A stretch of DNA of 12,941 nucleotides from Verrucomicrobiales bacterium (GTDB lineage Bacteria; Verrucomicrobiota; Verrucomicrobiae; Limisphaerales; UBA9464): NCBI GenBank assembly GCA_005789375.1, contig SXXZ01000344.1:1-12941 (forward strand), in the 5' to 3' direction. Below the pieces are notes generated by a model that worked only from the letters and a program-made list of their open reading frames with translations, was not told where the DNA came from and made no database searches. Positions 1 to 7,900 of this stretch are shown piece by piece. The position numbers were made by a program, and so were the translations under genes. The number at the start of each line of letters is the position of its first letter. The stretch's first letter is position 1.

Positions 1-2
1 CC

Positions 3-1580
3 AACTGGACCTACCTCTTCGGATTCCGCAAGCACGAGCAAGGGCGCAATGGTGTCGAGATTCCGCAGTTCGATCCGATGATCGCCGAGTGGGACACCAA
101 GATCGCCGGTTTGCGTCCGTCCGAACAGTCCGACCCTAAGGTCCTGGCCGAAGTGCGGGCGCTGCTGGCGAAGAATGCGATCCAAGCCAGCGCCGCCGCC
201 GATTCGCGGGCCAGTGTTTCGAAGCAAGCCATCCCGAGCTTTGATACGGGCGATGGATTGGAAGTCAGCCTCTGGGCTGAGAACCCGCTCCTCCATAAGC
301 CCATCCACATGAACTGGGATCCGCAGGGACGCCTCTGGGTGGCGTCGTCTGAGGTCTATCCGCAAATCAAGCCGGGGCAGCCTGCGGTCGATTCTGTGGT
401 AATATTGGAAGACACCGACGGCGACGGCAAGGCCGACCGCCACACCGTCTTTGCCGATGGCCTGCTCATTCCTACGGGCGTGGTTCCTGATGGAAAGGGC
501 GGCTGCTACGTGGCGGCCAGTCATCAGCTTCTGCATCTGGAGGACACCGATGGCGACGGCAAGGCCGACCGACGTACGGTGACGTTGTCGAGCTTCGGTA
601 CCGAGGACACCCATCATAATCTCCACACGCTGCGCTGGGGTTATGACGGGCACCTCTACATGAACCAGTCGATTTACACGCACACCCACATTGAGACGGC
701 CCACGGGGTGCGACGCCTCAACTCGGGCGGTATCTGGCGCTTCAATCCGGATTCGTGGACTCTGTCGGTCTTCACCCGCGGCGGTTGCAATCCGTGGGGC
801 CACCATTGGGACCAGTACGGCAACTCCTTCTTCACCGACGGCGCCGGCGGTAAGGGCATTTATCACGCGGTCGATGGCGCGACCTACTTTACCTACTCCG
901 ACATGCGTCGCGAGGCCGACAGTATTAGCCCAGGTAATTATCCAAAATTCGCCAGCCTCGAAGTGATCCACAGCCCGGCATTTCCCAAAGAGTGGCAAGA
1001 GAATGCCATCACCTGTGATTTCCGCGCGCACCGCATCGTGCGTTTCTCGGTGAAGGATTCGGGTTCTTCGTTCCAGACTCAGGAGCAGCCCGATTTGCTC
1101 CGTTCCACCAACGTCACCTTCCGTCCTATCGACCTGCGCCTCGGGCCGGATGGCGCGCTGTACATTGCCGATTGGAGCAATCCCATCATTCAACACGGCG
1201 AGGTCGATTTCCGTGATCCGCGCCGCGACAAGGAGCATGGGCGCATTTGGCGCGTCACGGCCAACGCCTCGGGCAAGGCACCGCATCGACGGGCTCCCGA
1301 TCTGACCAAGCTCTCCACGACAGACCTCTTGGACCGGACGCTCTCGGCCAATGGCTGGGAGCAAGAGCAGTCCCGCCTGGTGCTGCGCCAGCGCGATGCC
1401 GGCGAGGTGCTTGGACGCGCCGCGTCTTGGATTAAATCGCAAAAAGACCCGCGCGCTGCACTCGAGGTGGTGTGGCTACATCAGGCCTTCGGCCGTCCTG
1501 GAAGCCCGTGGATCACGCAACTGACAGGCTCTCCGGATCCTCGCCTTCGGGGCGCAGCCACCCGGCAGTTGAGTCACTAA
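3..1580 (+). CDS. PVC-type membrane-bound dehydrogenase beta-propeller protein with SGNH-hydrolase tail (5' partial)
   Basis: The reading frame is open from the left edge, so the start lies outside the window; 525 codons are visible. Residues 1 to about 60 (GFRKHEQGRN, then FDPMIAEWD) resemble the C-terminal end of the SGNH/GDSL-hydrolase domain that precedes the propeller in some Planctomycete and Verrucomicrobial proteins. From about residue 80 comes a glucose/sorbosone-dehydrogenase-like beta-propeller of the PVC Nterm type. It carries two Asp-rich DTDGDGKAD loops (about 137-145 and 181-189) that look like calcium-binding sites. NPWGHHWDQYG and LGPDGALYIADW are typical propeller blade phrases. 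Family members usually continue into HEAT repeats and a CxxCH cytochrome c domain. This one stops at the first HEAT-like segment (about 480-525) and has no CxxCH in the visible part. It is probably exported and may oxidise sugars or alcohols; the substrate is unknown. An alternative is a truncated, inactive copy. Confidence 0.85.
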   Translation, partial: NWTYLFGFRKHEQGRNGVEIPQFDPMIAEWDTKIAGLRPSEQSDPKVLAEVRALLAKNAIQASAAADSRASVSKQAIPSFDTGDGLEVSLWAENPLLHKPIHMNWDPQGRLWVASSEVYPQIKPGQPAVDSVVILEDTDGDGKADRHTVFADGLLIPTGVVPDGKGGCYVAASHQLLHLEDTDGDGKADRRTVTLSSFGTEDTHHNLHTLRWGYDGHLYMNQSIYTHTHIETAHGVRRLNSGGIWRFNPDSWTLSVFTRGGCNPWGHHWDQYGNSFFTDGAGGKGIYHAVDGATYFTYSDMRREADSISPGNYPKFASLEVIHSPAFPKEWQENAITCDFRAHRIVRFSVKDSGSSFQTQEQPDLLRSTNVTFRPIDLRLGPDGALYIADWSNPIIQHGEVDFRDPRRDKEHGRIWRVTANASGKAPHRRAPDLTKLSTTDLLDRTLSANGWEQEQSRLVLRQRDAGEVLGRAASWIKSQKDPRAALEVVWLHQAFGRPGSPWITQLTGSPDPRLRGAATRQLSH

Positions 1581-1602
1581 ACGATTGGAGGATCGGAGTG
1601 TC

Positions 1603-2085
1603 ATGAGTCGTCTCAAGGAAACCGCCAACCAGACGTTGTCCCGGTCGGAATCGACCGAGGATCACTTAGAGCGCATCCAGGAATTGGTCGAGCGCAACGG
1701 GTATGCCCGAGTCAGCGATCTGGCTGAGGCCCTAGGCCTGAGTTCGTCCACCGTGTCCAACATGGTGCGCCGTCTGGCTAAACGCGGCTTCGTCAACTAC
1801 CAGCGCTACCGCGGCTTCACCCTCACTGCTGAAGGAGCTGCCGTCGCCGCCCACATCAAGGATCGGCATCGCACCCTGACCGAACTCTTGACCTTGCTGG
1901 GACTGGGGGCTGAAACCGTCGAGCGCGAGGTCGAAGACATCGAGCACCACCTAACACCCCAAACGTTGGCCGCACTCACTGCTTTGGTGGCGTATTGGAA
2001 GAATCGCCCCGCTGAATTGCAGGCCTTTCGCCAATTTCAGGCTCGTGACTCCCCCACAAAACACTCGGAAACATCGATCTCCTGA
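1603..2085 (+). CDS. mntR: MntR/DtxR-family manganese-responsive transcriptional repressor
   Basis: This 160-residue protein closely follows Bacillus MntR. A winged helix-turn-helix spans about residues 20-80 (GYARVSDLAEALGL, then SSTVSNMVRRLAKRGF), followed by a dimerisation and metal-binding helical domain. All six ligands known for B. subtilis MntR appear to be present: D20, E23, H89, E111, E114 and H115, the last three in VEDIEHHL. In the family, Mn2+ binding makes the dimer repress manganese uptake genes. No Mn transporter is visible here, so its targets lie elsewhere. The ATG at 1603 was chosen because GGAGG (1587-1591) and a second GGAG (1595-1598) precede it; an in-frame TTG at 1585 is possible but would place the first GGAGG inside the gene. 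It starts 22 bp after the dehydrogenase gene and may be read through from it. Family identity is firm; metal specificity is inferred from the ligand set. Confidence 0.9.
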   Translation: MSRLKETANQTLSRSESTEDHLERIQELVERNGYARVSDLAEALGLSSSTVSNMVRRLAKRGFVNYQRYRGFTLTAEGAAVAAHIKDRHRTLTELLTLLGLGAETVEREVEDIEHHLTPQTLAALTALVAYWKNRPAELQAFRQFQARDSPTKHSETSIS

Positions 2086-2245
2086 AAAGGTTGAGCGCCA
2101 GTTTCGCAGCGTTGGCTAGCCTCCGCGAACCCCTTGATATTTTGATAATAGGCCGTCGCGGCCCGTTACACAGAGCCTCAACGATAATGATTCCAGCGCA
2201 ATTGCCGCTTCACCTAGGTGTCCCCATCGTCCAATTTAACTGCCT
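2086..2245. promoter_or_regulatory. mntR-RNase D intergenic region with weak promoter candidate and palindromes
   Basis: This 160-bp gap holds a possible sigma70-like pair, TTGGCT (2112-2117) and GATATT (2136-2141) with an 18-bp spacer, each matching the consensus at 4 of 6 positions. It also has a small perfect hairpin GGCCG-TCG-CGGCC (2151-2163) and a 10-bp palindrome CACCTAGGTG (2211-2220), 25 bp before the ribonuclease D start. The hairpin has no following T-run, so it is a poor terminator. None of the palindromes matches an MntR box that I recognise. The promoter call is tentative. Confidence 0.25.
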
Positions 2246-3430
2246 GTGATCAGCACCACCGCCGAACTGCGGGAACTCGCGTGCCGAGTACGCGAGTCAG
2301 AATGGGTCGCTTTAGATACCGAGGCCGACTCCCTGCACGCTTACCCGGAAAAACTGTGCCTGCTTCAGGTCGGTGTGCCTGGCAGTGAGTACCTCGTCGA
2401 CCCTCTGTCGGACCTGCACCTCGAACCCTTGTGGGAAGCCATGGATCAGCATTCCATCATCTTCCACGCTGCTGACTACGACCTTCGCCTGCTGTTCCGA
2501 GGACACCATTTTAAGCCCGCTCGGATCTTCGATACGATGCTCGCCGCTCGCTTGGCGGGTGAGGCCCGCTTCGGCCTCAACGATGCCCTCAACACCCACC
2601 TCGGCATCACTCTGGAAAAGGGCTCACAAAAGGCCAACTGGGGAAAACGCCCCCTGACGCCGGCCATGGTGGATTACGCGCTGAACGATGTGCGTCACTT
2701 GTTCCCCCTGCAGCAGTCGCTCCTGGGTCGGTTAGAGTCTTTGGGACGCCTCGACTGGCACCAACAAATTTGTGAGCGATTGATCCGCGACTGCTGCCAA
2801 CCCGAGCGCATCGATGACGACGCTATCTGGCGCACGAAGGGACACGACAAGCTCGATGCTCTCGGATTGGCGGTTCTGCGCGAACTCTGGCATTGGCGCG
2901 AGAAGGACGCTCTGCGCACCGGTCGCCCCCCGTTCTTTATTCTCAAGCATGAGCAGTTGGCCGAATTGTCTGCGGCGGCCTCGGAGACCCGTACGACTCG
3001 GGGTCTAAATTTGCCCCACTTCCTGACCTCCAAGCGGCGGTCTGGATTGCTCGATGCGATTCAACAAGGACTCGAAGTACCCGAGAACCACCTCCCCCGC
3101 CCGATTCGCGTGCATTCACGCCGGATGACCCGGGCCGAGCTCGACGTTTCTGACCGACTGGCCCAGATCCGTGACACCCACGCCCGTGAGTTGGGCATCG
3201 ATCCAACCCTCATCGCCTCCAAGGCCACCCTGTATGCGCTCGGTCGCAACGATCCCGATGCGTGGGAAGGCTTGATGCCTTGGCAACGGAACCTGCTGGA
3301 GAAACCGCTGGCCCCCTCCCGTCCAGCCCCGAATCGCGCTCCTGCGTTAGAAACCTCGAACGCCCCCGACGCCCCCGACGCCGACGTCGATGACGAAGAA
3401 CGTCAGCTCCCTCTGTGCGGGCTGGATTGA
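2246..3430 (+). CDS. rnd: Ribonuclease D (3'-5' exoribonuclease, DEDDy family)
   Basis: This 394-residue cytoplasmic exonuclease trims the 3' ends of tRNA and other stable RNA precursors. The DEDDy catalytic set is visible: D24 and E26 (LDTEAD), D79 (FHAADYDL), and Y144 with D148 (DYALNDVRHL). The phrase KANWGKRPLTPAMVDYA is characteristic of RNase D. An HRDC domain for RNA binding follows at about residues 205-285 (VLRELWHWREKDALRTGRPP). The acidic, proline-rich tail (about 350-394) is not conserved. The length is close to the roughly 375 residues of E. coli RNase D. The start is a GTG at 2246 with no recognisable Shine-Dalgarno sequence; no better in-frame start was seen. It lies 160 bp after mntR and probably has its own promoter. 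It is convergent with the next gene. Confidence 0.93.
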   Translation: MISTTAELRELACRVRESEWVALDTEADSLHAYPEKLCLLQVGVPGSEYLVDPLSDLHLEPLWEAMDQHSIIFHAADYDLRLLFRGHHFKPARIFDTMLAARLAGEARFGLNDALNTHLGITLEKGSQKANWGKRPLTPAMVDYALNDVRHLFPLQQSLLGRLESLGRLDWHQQICERLIRDCCQPERIDDDAIWRTKGHDKLDALGLAVLRELWHWREKDALRTGRPPFFILKHEQLAELSAAASETRTTRGLNLPHFLTSKRRSGLLDAIQQGLEVPENHLPRPIRVHSRRMTRAELDVSDRLAQIRDTHARELGIDPTLIASKATLYALGRNDPDAWEGLMPWQRNLLEKPLAPSRPAPNRAPALETSNAPDAPDADVDDEERQLPLCGLD

Positions 3431-3508
3431 GCCGCACAGGCAGAACCGCCCAAAATCCAATAGCGCCTTGGTTAGCCGTTTTTGAGGTAAAACAACCTGC
3501 AGGCGCAG

Positions 3509-3568
3509 TAGGCTGGTTTTCAAGGCGAGCCTAGGAGAGCCGATTTGAACCGACCGATATTGTCGGTT
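3509..3568. other. Two small inverted repeats in the convergent gap
   Basis: TAGGCT (3509-3514) pairs perfectly with AGCCTA (3528-3533) around a 13-nt loop. AACCGA (3548-3553) pairs with TCGGTT (3563-3568) around a 9-nt loop; an alternative register pairs ACCGA (3553-3557) with TCGGT (3563-3567) around 5 nt. They lie 78-138 bp beyond the ribonuclease D stop. They could form part of a 3' untranslated RNA structure. No T-run follows either one, so no terminator is claimed. Confidence 0.35.
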
Positions 3569-3611
3569 GCCGAACCTTGTCTTGCCTAAGTCCACTCAAG
3601 ACCCTTTCCAC

Positions 3612-3652
3612 TGAGGGGTGTGAACCGTCCTTGAGCTTGTCACACACCCTCA
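3612..3652. terminator. Strong hairpin between convergent genes, possible bidirectional terminator
   Basis: TGAGGGGTGTGA (3612-3623) pairs with TCACACACCCTCA (3640-3652). This gives 12 base pairs with a single bulged A and a 16-nt loop. It sits between the stops of the ribonuclease D gene (+) and the helical-repeat gene (-), where a shared terminator is expected. The sequence after it on the plus strand is pyrimidine-rich (TTCTCCCTTCC) but is not a true T-run, and the minus strand has none. The hairpin is clearly visible; the terminator role is inferred from position. Confidence 0.45.
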
Positions 3653-3690
3653 TTCTCCCTTCCAGCTTTCTGAACTCATGATCCCGAGGA

Positions 3691-5556
3691 TCAAGGGATA
3701 CGGGCTTTCAATTGATCCCGAAGGGACTCCGGCAAGTTGGACTGCTCCACCCAAGACTTGGCTTGAGCGGGATTCGAACGCCCCCACCGTTGAAAGACCG
3801 AGTCGAGCAGTTCGGCACGGGTAAGAGAATCAGAGACCATGAGCCCGAGATCGGCGGCCTGGGCGACCGAGGTGTTCATGCGCTCATGAATGATACCCAC
3901 CAACGCTTGGTCGCGTTGAATTGAATTTAGGCGCTCCAAGGAAGCCTTCGCGCTATTGAATTGGTTGCCGGACCAAACCTGATAGACGGACCGCATAGCC
4001 GCGGTTTGTTCGCTGCCCGGTGGCAAAGACGCGGCCCAATTCAGCGCGTTTTCAGGGTCACGGGAAGACCACTGCACGCCGATGTCTGCGATGGTTTTCG
4101 CCCGAAGCACCGGGTCACGAATCCCGGAGACGGCCGCAACGGCACTGGCGGGATCGGCAGCAACTGCGATTGGCAGAAGGCGGCTTAGGACCGCGTCGCG
4201 GCCTTGAGCCGGCACCACTTCATTCAGAGCCCCCAGGGCTGCGGAGGGTTCGGCCGTGACCCAGAGTTGGACGAGTTCTTGTCGATCGCTGGGCTGACGG
4301 ACCGTCGGCAACACTTCCTTGAGAAATGCTGCGGCTCCGGCGGCATCAGTTCGGATCCACGATTCGGCACCTCGGACCAGTGCCACGATCCCATATCCCC
4401 GCTGCCATTGTTGCTCAGCCCAGCGACTGGCTGCGGCGGGATCCTGGATTGCCCACTCCCGGGTCAGGGTGGGCAGCCATTTGCCCTGTTGCTCTGCCGA
4501 GGCAGTATCCCATCGAGCGATGGCGGCCGCGACGTCTTGCCGAGTCAGTGCCCCCATGAGCGAATCCACCCGCGAATCCCCCGAGCCATCGGGGGCCGGG
4601 TGGGCCAACACCCATTCCAAAGCGGCATTGGGATCTTCTTCACCCCAGGCGTCGACCACTTCGAAGGTCACCAGTGGGCTAAAATTCTCGGGGAGCTGCT
4701 GCAACAGGGCCACAGCGACTTCCAAGTGCTCACTTTTCCAAAACCCGAGAATTTCGGAGATTTTTTCTTCCGAGAGTTGCGCCCACGCTGCGGTAGGAAT
4801 GGAACGGGCTAACCTGAGTGCCAATTCTGGGATCTTCTGATCGACGATGTTCAGAAGAAAGAATCGCGGATCCTCGATCTCCGGATCTTCATCAATGGGT
4901 GCCTGACGGATGCTTCTCAAGGCCGTTTCCGGCTCGCTTTGCAGCCACTTCAAATACAGGTGCACGACCAAATCCGATCGAGTTCTGGAACCCGTCAGGC
5001 TCCGCACCCGTCGCACTGCTTCCTCGCCGTCCGATTCCATCCATTTCGAGAGCGCTCCTCTCAGGGCGGCGTACTGACGGTAGTCGAAGTTTCCAGACGA
5101 ATCGCTGCCCAGACGCTTGGAATCGGCCAAAAAAGCCCAAGCGGAAACGCGGTCGGCAACAATCCAGCAGCGGCCCAACGCCTCCAAAAGACCGGCATCC
5201 ATACCGTTTGGAAGCGGTTGTCCGATCGCAAAATCCCAAATCACAGCGACGCAATCCGGCTGGGTGAGATCGGCCCTCTCGATGACTTGAACCATTTGGC
5301 TGAATCGCCAATTCCAACTCTCGTTGGTAGCCAAGATTGCCGCCAACTCGCGAGCGACCTCGTCCGCGCTGAGACGCTGCTCCGCCTTGGGCAAACCGAC
5401 CTTGCCAGGTAATTCGGTGATCGCAGGGGCCGGGTGAGTTTCGCGTCGAATATCTTCAGTCCTAGAAATTGCCGTTTCACGGAACCGGCCCCGAGCAACA
5501 GTGCCCAGGAGTCCAAGAGCCAGGAGGCCCGCCGCCCAACCCACGTAGCGATTCAT
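3691..5556 (-). CDS. Secreted or membrane-anchored alpha-helical repeat protein, function unknown
   Basis: This 621-residue protein begins with a hydrophobic segment (about residues 4-21, VGWAAGLLALGLLG) flanked by arginines, which is either a signal peptide or a signal anchor. The rest is predicted to be largely helical, with a recurring motif of the form W-x3-[DE]P-x-AA-x-x-W about every 30-40 residues. Examples are WGEEDPNAALEWVLAHP, WAIQDPAAASRW, WVTAEPSAALGAL, WSSRDPENALNWAASLP and, near residue 591, WGRSNPAQAKSW. Such arrays form superhelical scaffolds related to TPR or HEAT folds, common in large Verrucomicrobial envelope proteins of unknown role. No catalytic motif was seen. The ATG at 5556 puts the hydrophobic segment at the very N terminus; no Shine-Dalgarno sequence is evident. 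It lies 93 bp after the small regulator gene on the same strand, so the two are probably co-transcribed. Confidence 0.75.
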   Translation of the reverse strand: MNRYVGWAAGLLALGLLGTVARGRFRETAISRTEDIRRETHPAPAITELPGKVGLPKAEQRLSADEVARELAAILATNESWNWRFSQMVQVIERADLTQPDCVAVIWDFAIGQPLPNGMDAGLLEALGRCWIVADRVSAWAFLADSKRLGSDSSGNFDYRQYAALRGALSKWMESDGEEAVRRVRSLTGSRTRSDLVVHLYLKWLQSEPETALRSIRQAPIDEDPEIEDPRFFLLNIVDQKIPELALRLARSIPTAAWAQLSEEKISEILGFWKSEHLEVAVALLQQLPENFSPLVTFEVVDAWGEEDPNAALEWVLAHPAPDGSGDSRVDSLMGALTRQDVAAAIARWDTASAEQQGKWLPTLTREWAIQDPAAASRWAEQQWQRGYGIVALVRGAESWIRTDAAGAAAFLKEVLPTVRQPSDRQELVQLWVTAEPSAALGALNEVVPAQGRDAVLSRLLPIAVAADPASAVAAVSGIRDPVLRAKTIADIGVQWSSRDPENALNWAASLPPGSEQTAAMRSVYQVWSGNQFNSAKASLERLNSIQRDQALVGIIHERMNTSVAQAADLGLMVSDSLTRAELLDSVFQRWGRSNPAQAKSWVEQSNLPESLRDQLKARIP

Positions 5557-5649
5557 TTGGAGATAGAATAAACGATGCGGTTTCGGGGCGAGATGTATGG
5601 TAACAGCACGAGTCCCCTGACCGATGCCCGTGGGGGTGACGCGAGTTCC

Positions 5650-6123
5650 CTAGTGTTGGGAGGTCTTTTCGAGGGCTTGGAAATTGCCGGCTTCGCAGCA
5701 GGCCACAAACGTTTCGGTCGAACGTTTCAATTCTTCCCAGCGAGCCCGGATCTTGATGGCCTCGGCGGGGTCGATGCGATTGTCGGAAGCGGCGCTGGCG
5801 ATGACCGCCAAAAGATCGGCGAACTCCTGCACCACTCCGTTGGTGGCCGGCATCAAGTATTCCGGGTGCGTATGATGAGTCGTGGGATTGCGAATGAAGA
5901 ACCCGCCGGACCGTTGGCACAACCAATGGATCAGGCGCAGGTCCCGGGTGCTCTTTAGCAACTGATCCATGCGATCCAGAGGATTGTGCGAAGCGGTAGC
6001 AGCCTCAGGATCCGGCTTTTCAGCCCACTTGTAGATCAGCGATAGCGACAAGCCCATGTCTGCTGCGATTTGCTTGGCACTAGTGGTCTGGAGGACATCC
6101 CGGATAACCTGAAAGGAGTGCAT
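5650..6123 (-). CDS. Small helix-turn-helix regulator resembling phage CII/CP76 proteins
   Basis: This 157-residue protein has an N-terminal helix-turn-helix at about residues 13-36 (TSAKQIAADMGLSLSLIYKWAEKP). A segment NPLDRMDQLLKSTRDLRLIHWLCQRSGGFF follows, broken at about residue 65. The order 'HTH, NPLDR, (T)-(G/R)-D, WLC..GG.F' resembles the phage regulatory protein CII (CP76) family and related chromosomal regulators. The C-terminal part (about 90-157) is predicted helical and contains two cysteines (VACCEAGN) that are probably not a metal site by themselves. No phage genes are nearby, so this is likely a resident regulator. It starts at ATG 6123, with AGGAAG about 14 bases upstream as a distant possible ribosome-binding site. 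It is divergent from the symporter gene and precedes the repeat-protein gene, which it may control. Family similarity is judged by eye. Confidence 0.65.
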   Translation of the reverse strand: MHSFQVIRDVLQTTSAKQIAADMGLSLSLIYKWAEKPDPEAATASHNPLDRMDQLLKSTRDLRLIHWLCQRSGGFFIRNPTTHHTHPEYLMPATNGVVQEFADLLAVIASAASDNRIDPAEAIKIRARWEELKRSTETFVACCEAGNFQALEKTSQH

Positions 6124-6280
6124 TCCATCTAGGTATCACTTCCTGACGCCCCTTGTGAAGCCGAGAACGGATAATCAGTTATTTTAGTAGTCGTTTTTTC
6201 TCAAGACTTCAACTCCGAGACCAACAATCTCGCGACTTTGCGCGTGCCCCGGACCCGCAGCCCGTGTTTGGCTGAGTTCT
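6124..6280. promoter_or_regulatory. Divergent promoter region, AT-rich core
   Basis: This 157-bp gap separates two divergently read genes and must hold both promoters. Its core (about 6170-6210) is much richer in A and T than the surroundings, with GGATAATCAGTTATTTTAG and a TTTTTT run. I could not assign a -35/-10 pair with acceptable spacing on either strand, so no exact boxes are given. A helix-turn-helix protein encoded at one edge makes autoregulation here plausible, but no operator is identified. Confidence 0.4.
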
Positions 6281-7768
6281 GTGCATCCCGTCACGATCCT
6301 GACCTGTGTGGGCGCCTATTTTGCGGCGCTGCTGGCGGTGGCTTGGTGGACCGGACGCCGAGCCGACAACGCGGGATATTTCACCGGTAATCGACGCTCG
6401 CCGTGGGTTTGGGTGGCACTGGGTCTTATCGGAGATACCCTCTCGGGTGTGAGCTACATCTCGGTGCCCGGGAAGGTGTCGAGCGACCACTTCGGCTACT
6501 TGCAATTGGTCCTCGGATACTGCGTGGGTTATGCCCTCATCGGCACCCTCCTCTTGCCGCAGTATTACCGGCTCCGGTTAACCTCCATCTACGAGTTTCT
6601 CGGACAGCGCTTTGACACGACCGCGCAACGGACCGGCTCCGGGTTTTTCCTCGTGTCACGTTTGTTGGGTTCGGCCGCACGACTTTACCTGGCTGTTACG
6701 GTCTTCCAGACGTTCGTCTTCCAGGGTTGGGGCGTTCCTTTCTGGGTGACGGCTGGATCGGCCATCCTGCTCATACTGATTTATACGCTTCGGGGCGGAA
6801 TCCAAACGTTGGTGTGGACCGACCTTTTCCAGAGTGGATTTCTGGTGCTCGGGGTCCTTCTGAGCATCGGAGCCCTGATGGTTGGCTTGGGCTGGAGCCC
6901 CTCGGACCTCGTGCTCAATTTGTCGCGCGGTCCGGAGACCACCGTCTTCAATTGGGACTGGCGATCTCCCAGTTTTTTCTGGAAGCAACTCCTCAGTGGC
7001 GCCGCTCTCGCGGTGGTCATGACCGGGCTCGATCAGAACAATATGCAGAAGACACTCTCGTGCCGGACCTTGCCGGAGGCCCAGAAGAACCTGTGGCTCT
7101 TCACGCCCGTCATGGTGCTTGTCACGGTGGCTATTTTGGTTCTCGGTGCGTTGCTCTTCCGCTTCGCCGAAATCCACGGAATTCCCCTGCCCACTCGCTC
7201 CGACGAACTCTTCCCCCGCATCGCCCTCGGATCTCTGGGCACTCCGGCGGCAGTGGTCTTCGTGCTGGGCCTCACGGCGGCGACCTTCAACAGCGCCGAC
7301 TCGGTACTCACCTCACTCACCACCAGCTTCTGTGTCGATTTCCTGAGATTCCAGCAGCGCCAAGACCTGTCCGAGACCGCACGAGGACAAATCCGAAGGC
7401 GGGTTCACACGGCCTTCGCCGGGGTGTTGTTTCTCACACTGTTAATTCTGCGCTCATTGGCCTCGCAGTTCGCAGTCATCGACCTGGTTCTCAAGCTGGC
7501 CAGTTACACCTATGGCCCGCTGCTGGGTCTTTTTTCACTGGGCTTGGCCACGCGGATCCGGATCTCGGGAAAACCTCTGCCATGGATCGCTATCAGCGCC
7601 ATCGCCCTCTGTGCGGTCTTGGATCATCAGTCGGTGCGATGGTTCCACGGCTACCGCTTTGGATTTGAATTGCTGCTCATCAATGCGCTGCTGACCGCGC
7701 TAGGGGCCCTTGTTTTTGCCCGAATGCCGCCGACCGCCACCTCCGTCGCACCGAACCGCGCGTCTTGA
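6281..7768 (+). CDS. Sodium:solute symporter (SSS family)
   Basis: This 495-residue integral membrane protein has about 13 hydrophobic segments along its whole length and the SSS-family hallmarks. The N terminus has YFTGNRRSPWVWVALGLIGD with SGVSYISVPG (about residues 30-65). The phrase GLDQNNMQKTLSCRT lies near the middle, and TAATFNSADSVLTSLTTSF (residues 332-350) covers the transmembrane region that supplies Ser/Thr ligands to the sodium site in this family. It is expected to use the sodium gradient to import a small solute in the inner membrane. The substrate cannot be told from sequence; sugars, sialic acid, amino acids and carboxylates are all transported by relatives. The start is a GTG at 6281 without a clear Shine-Dalgarno sequence. 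It is chosen because the N terminus then matches the family and no upstream in-frame ATG was seen. It is the first gene of the plus-strand block. Confidence 0.9.
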   Translation: MHPVTILTCVGAYFAALLAVAWWTGRRADNAGYFTGNRRSPWVWVALGLIGDTLSGVSYISVPGKVSSDHFGYLQLVLGYCVGYALIGTLLLPQYYRLRLTSIYEFLGQRFDTTAQRTGSGFFLVSRLLGSAARLYLAVTVFQTFVFQGWGVPFWVTAGSAILLILIYTLRGGIQTLVWTDLFQSGFLVLGVLLSIGALMVGLGWSPSDLVLNLSRGPETTVFNWDWRSPSFFWKQLLSGAALAVVMTGLDQNNMQKTLSCRTLPEAQKNLWLFTPVMVLVTVAILVLGALLFRFAEIHGIPLPTRSDELFPRIALGSLGTPAAVVFVLGLTAATFNSADSVLTSLTTSFCVDFLRFQQRQDLSETARGQIRRRVHTAFAGVLFLTLLILRSLASQFAVIDLVLKLASYTYGPLLGLFSLGLATRIRISGKPLPWIAISAIALCAVLDHQSVRWFHGYRFGFELLLINALLTALGALVFARMPPTATSVAPNRAS

Positions 7769-7790
7769 ACAGTGCCTCTCTATAAAACCC

Positions 7791-7877
7791 CACTGCCACC
7801 TCGGCCGACTGGATGAAATCGCGGTCGTGGTGGATTTGGGCCTCCAACGGTTCGGCCAGCACCTGCTCGAGCCCTAA
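7791..7877 (+). pseudogene. Possible remnant of a QueD/PTPS-like (6-carboxytetrahydropterin synthase) gene
   Basis: Between the symporter and msrP a plus-strand frame ending in TAA (7875-7877) encodes GRLDEIAVVVDLG followed by LQRFGQHLLEP. This resembles the QueD/6-pyruvoyl-tetrahydropterin synthase phrase 'LDE.GMVVDFG.LK....HLLE.LDH', cut off just before the LDH motif. The third codon positions are GC-rich, like true genes nearby. There is no start codon or catalytic part, so it would be only a scrap. The opposite strand in this stretch also reads as plausible protein (EQVLAEPLEAQIHHDRDF), so the coding strand is uncertain. The similarity is by eye only. Confidence 0.22.
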
Positions 7878-7900
7878 GAACTCGGGTGACCCAGAGCCTG

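Noticed and set aside
3525..3570. A tRNA-like T-arm on the minus strand (GGTTCAAATC, then GGCTCTCC)
   Set aside because: The flanking bases do not form the 5-bp T-stem, and no matching acceptor or anticodon arms are found at tRNA distance.
4204..4812. Plus-strand frames of 150-200 codons opposite the helical-repeat gene
   Set aside because: The minus-strand frame has a coherent signal peptide and periodic motif over 621 residues; these opposite frames have neither.
6727..7668. A 313-codon plus-strand frame inside the symporter
   Set aside because: It overlaps the clear symporter coding sequence in another frame, has no family features, and is rich in Arg, Gly and Pro as expected of a shadow frame.
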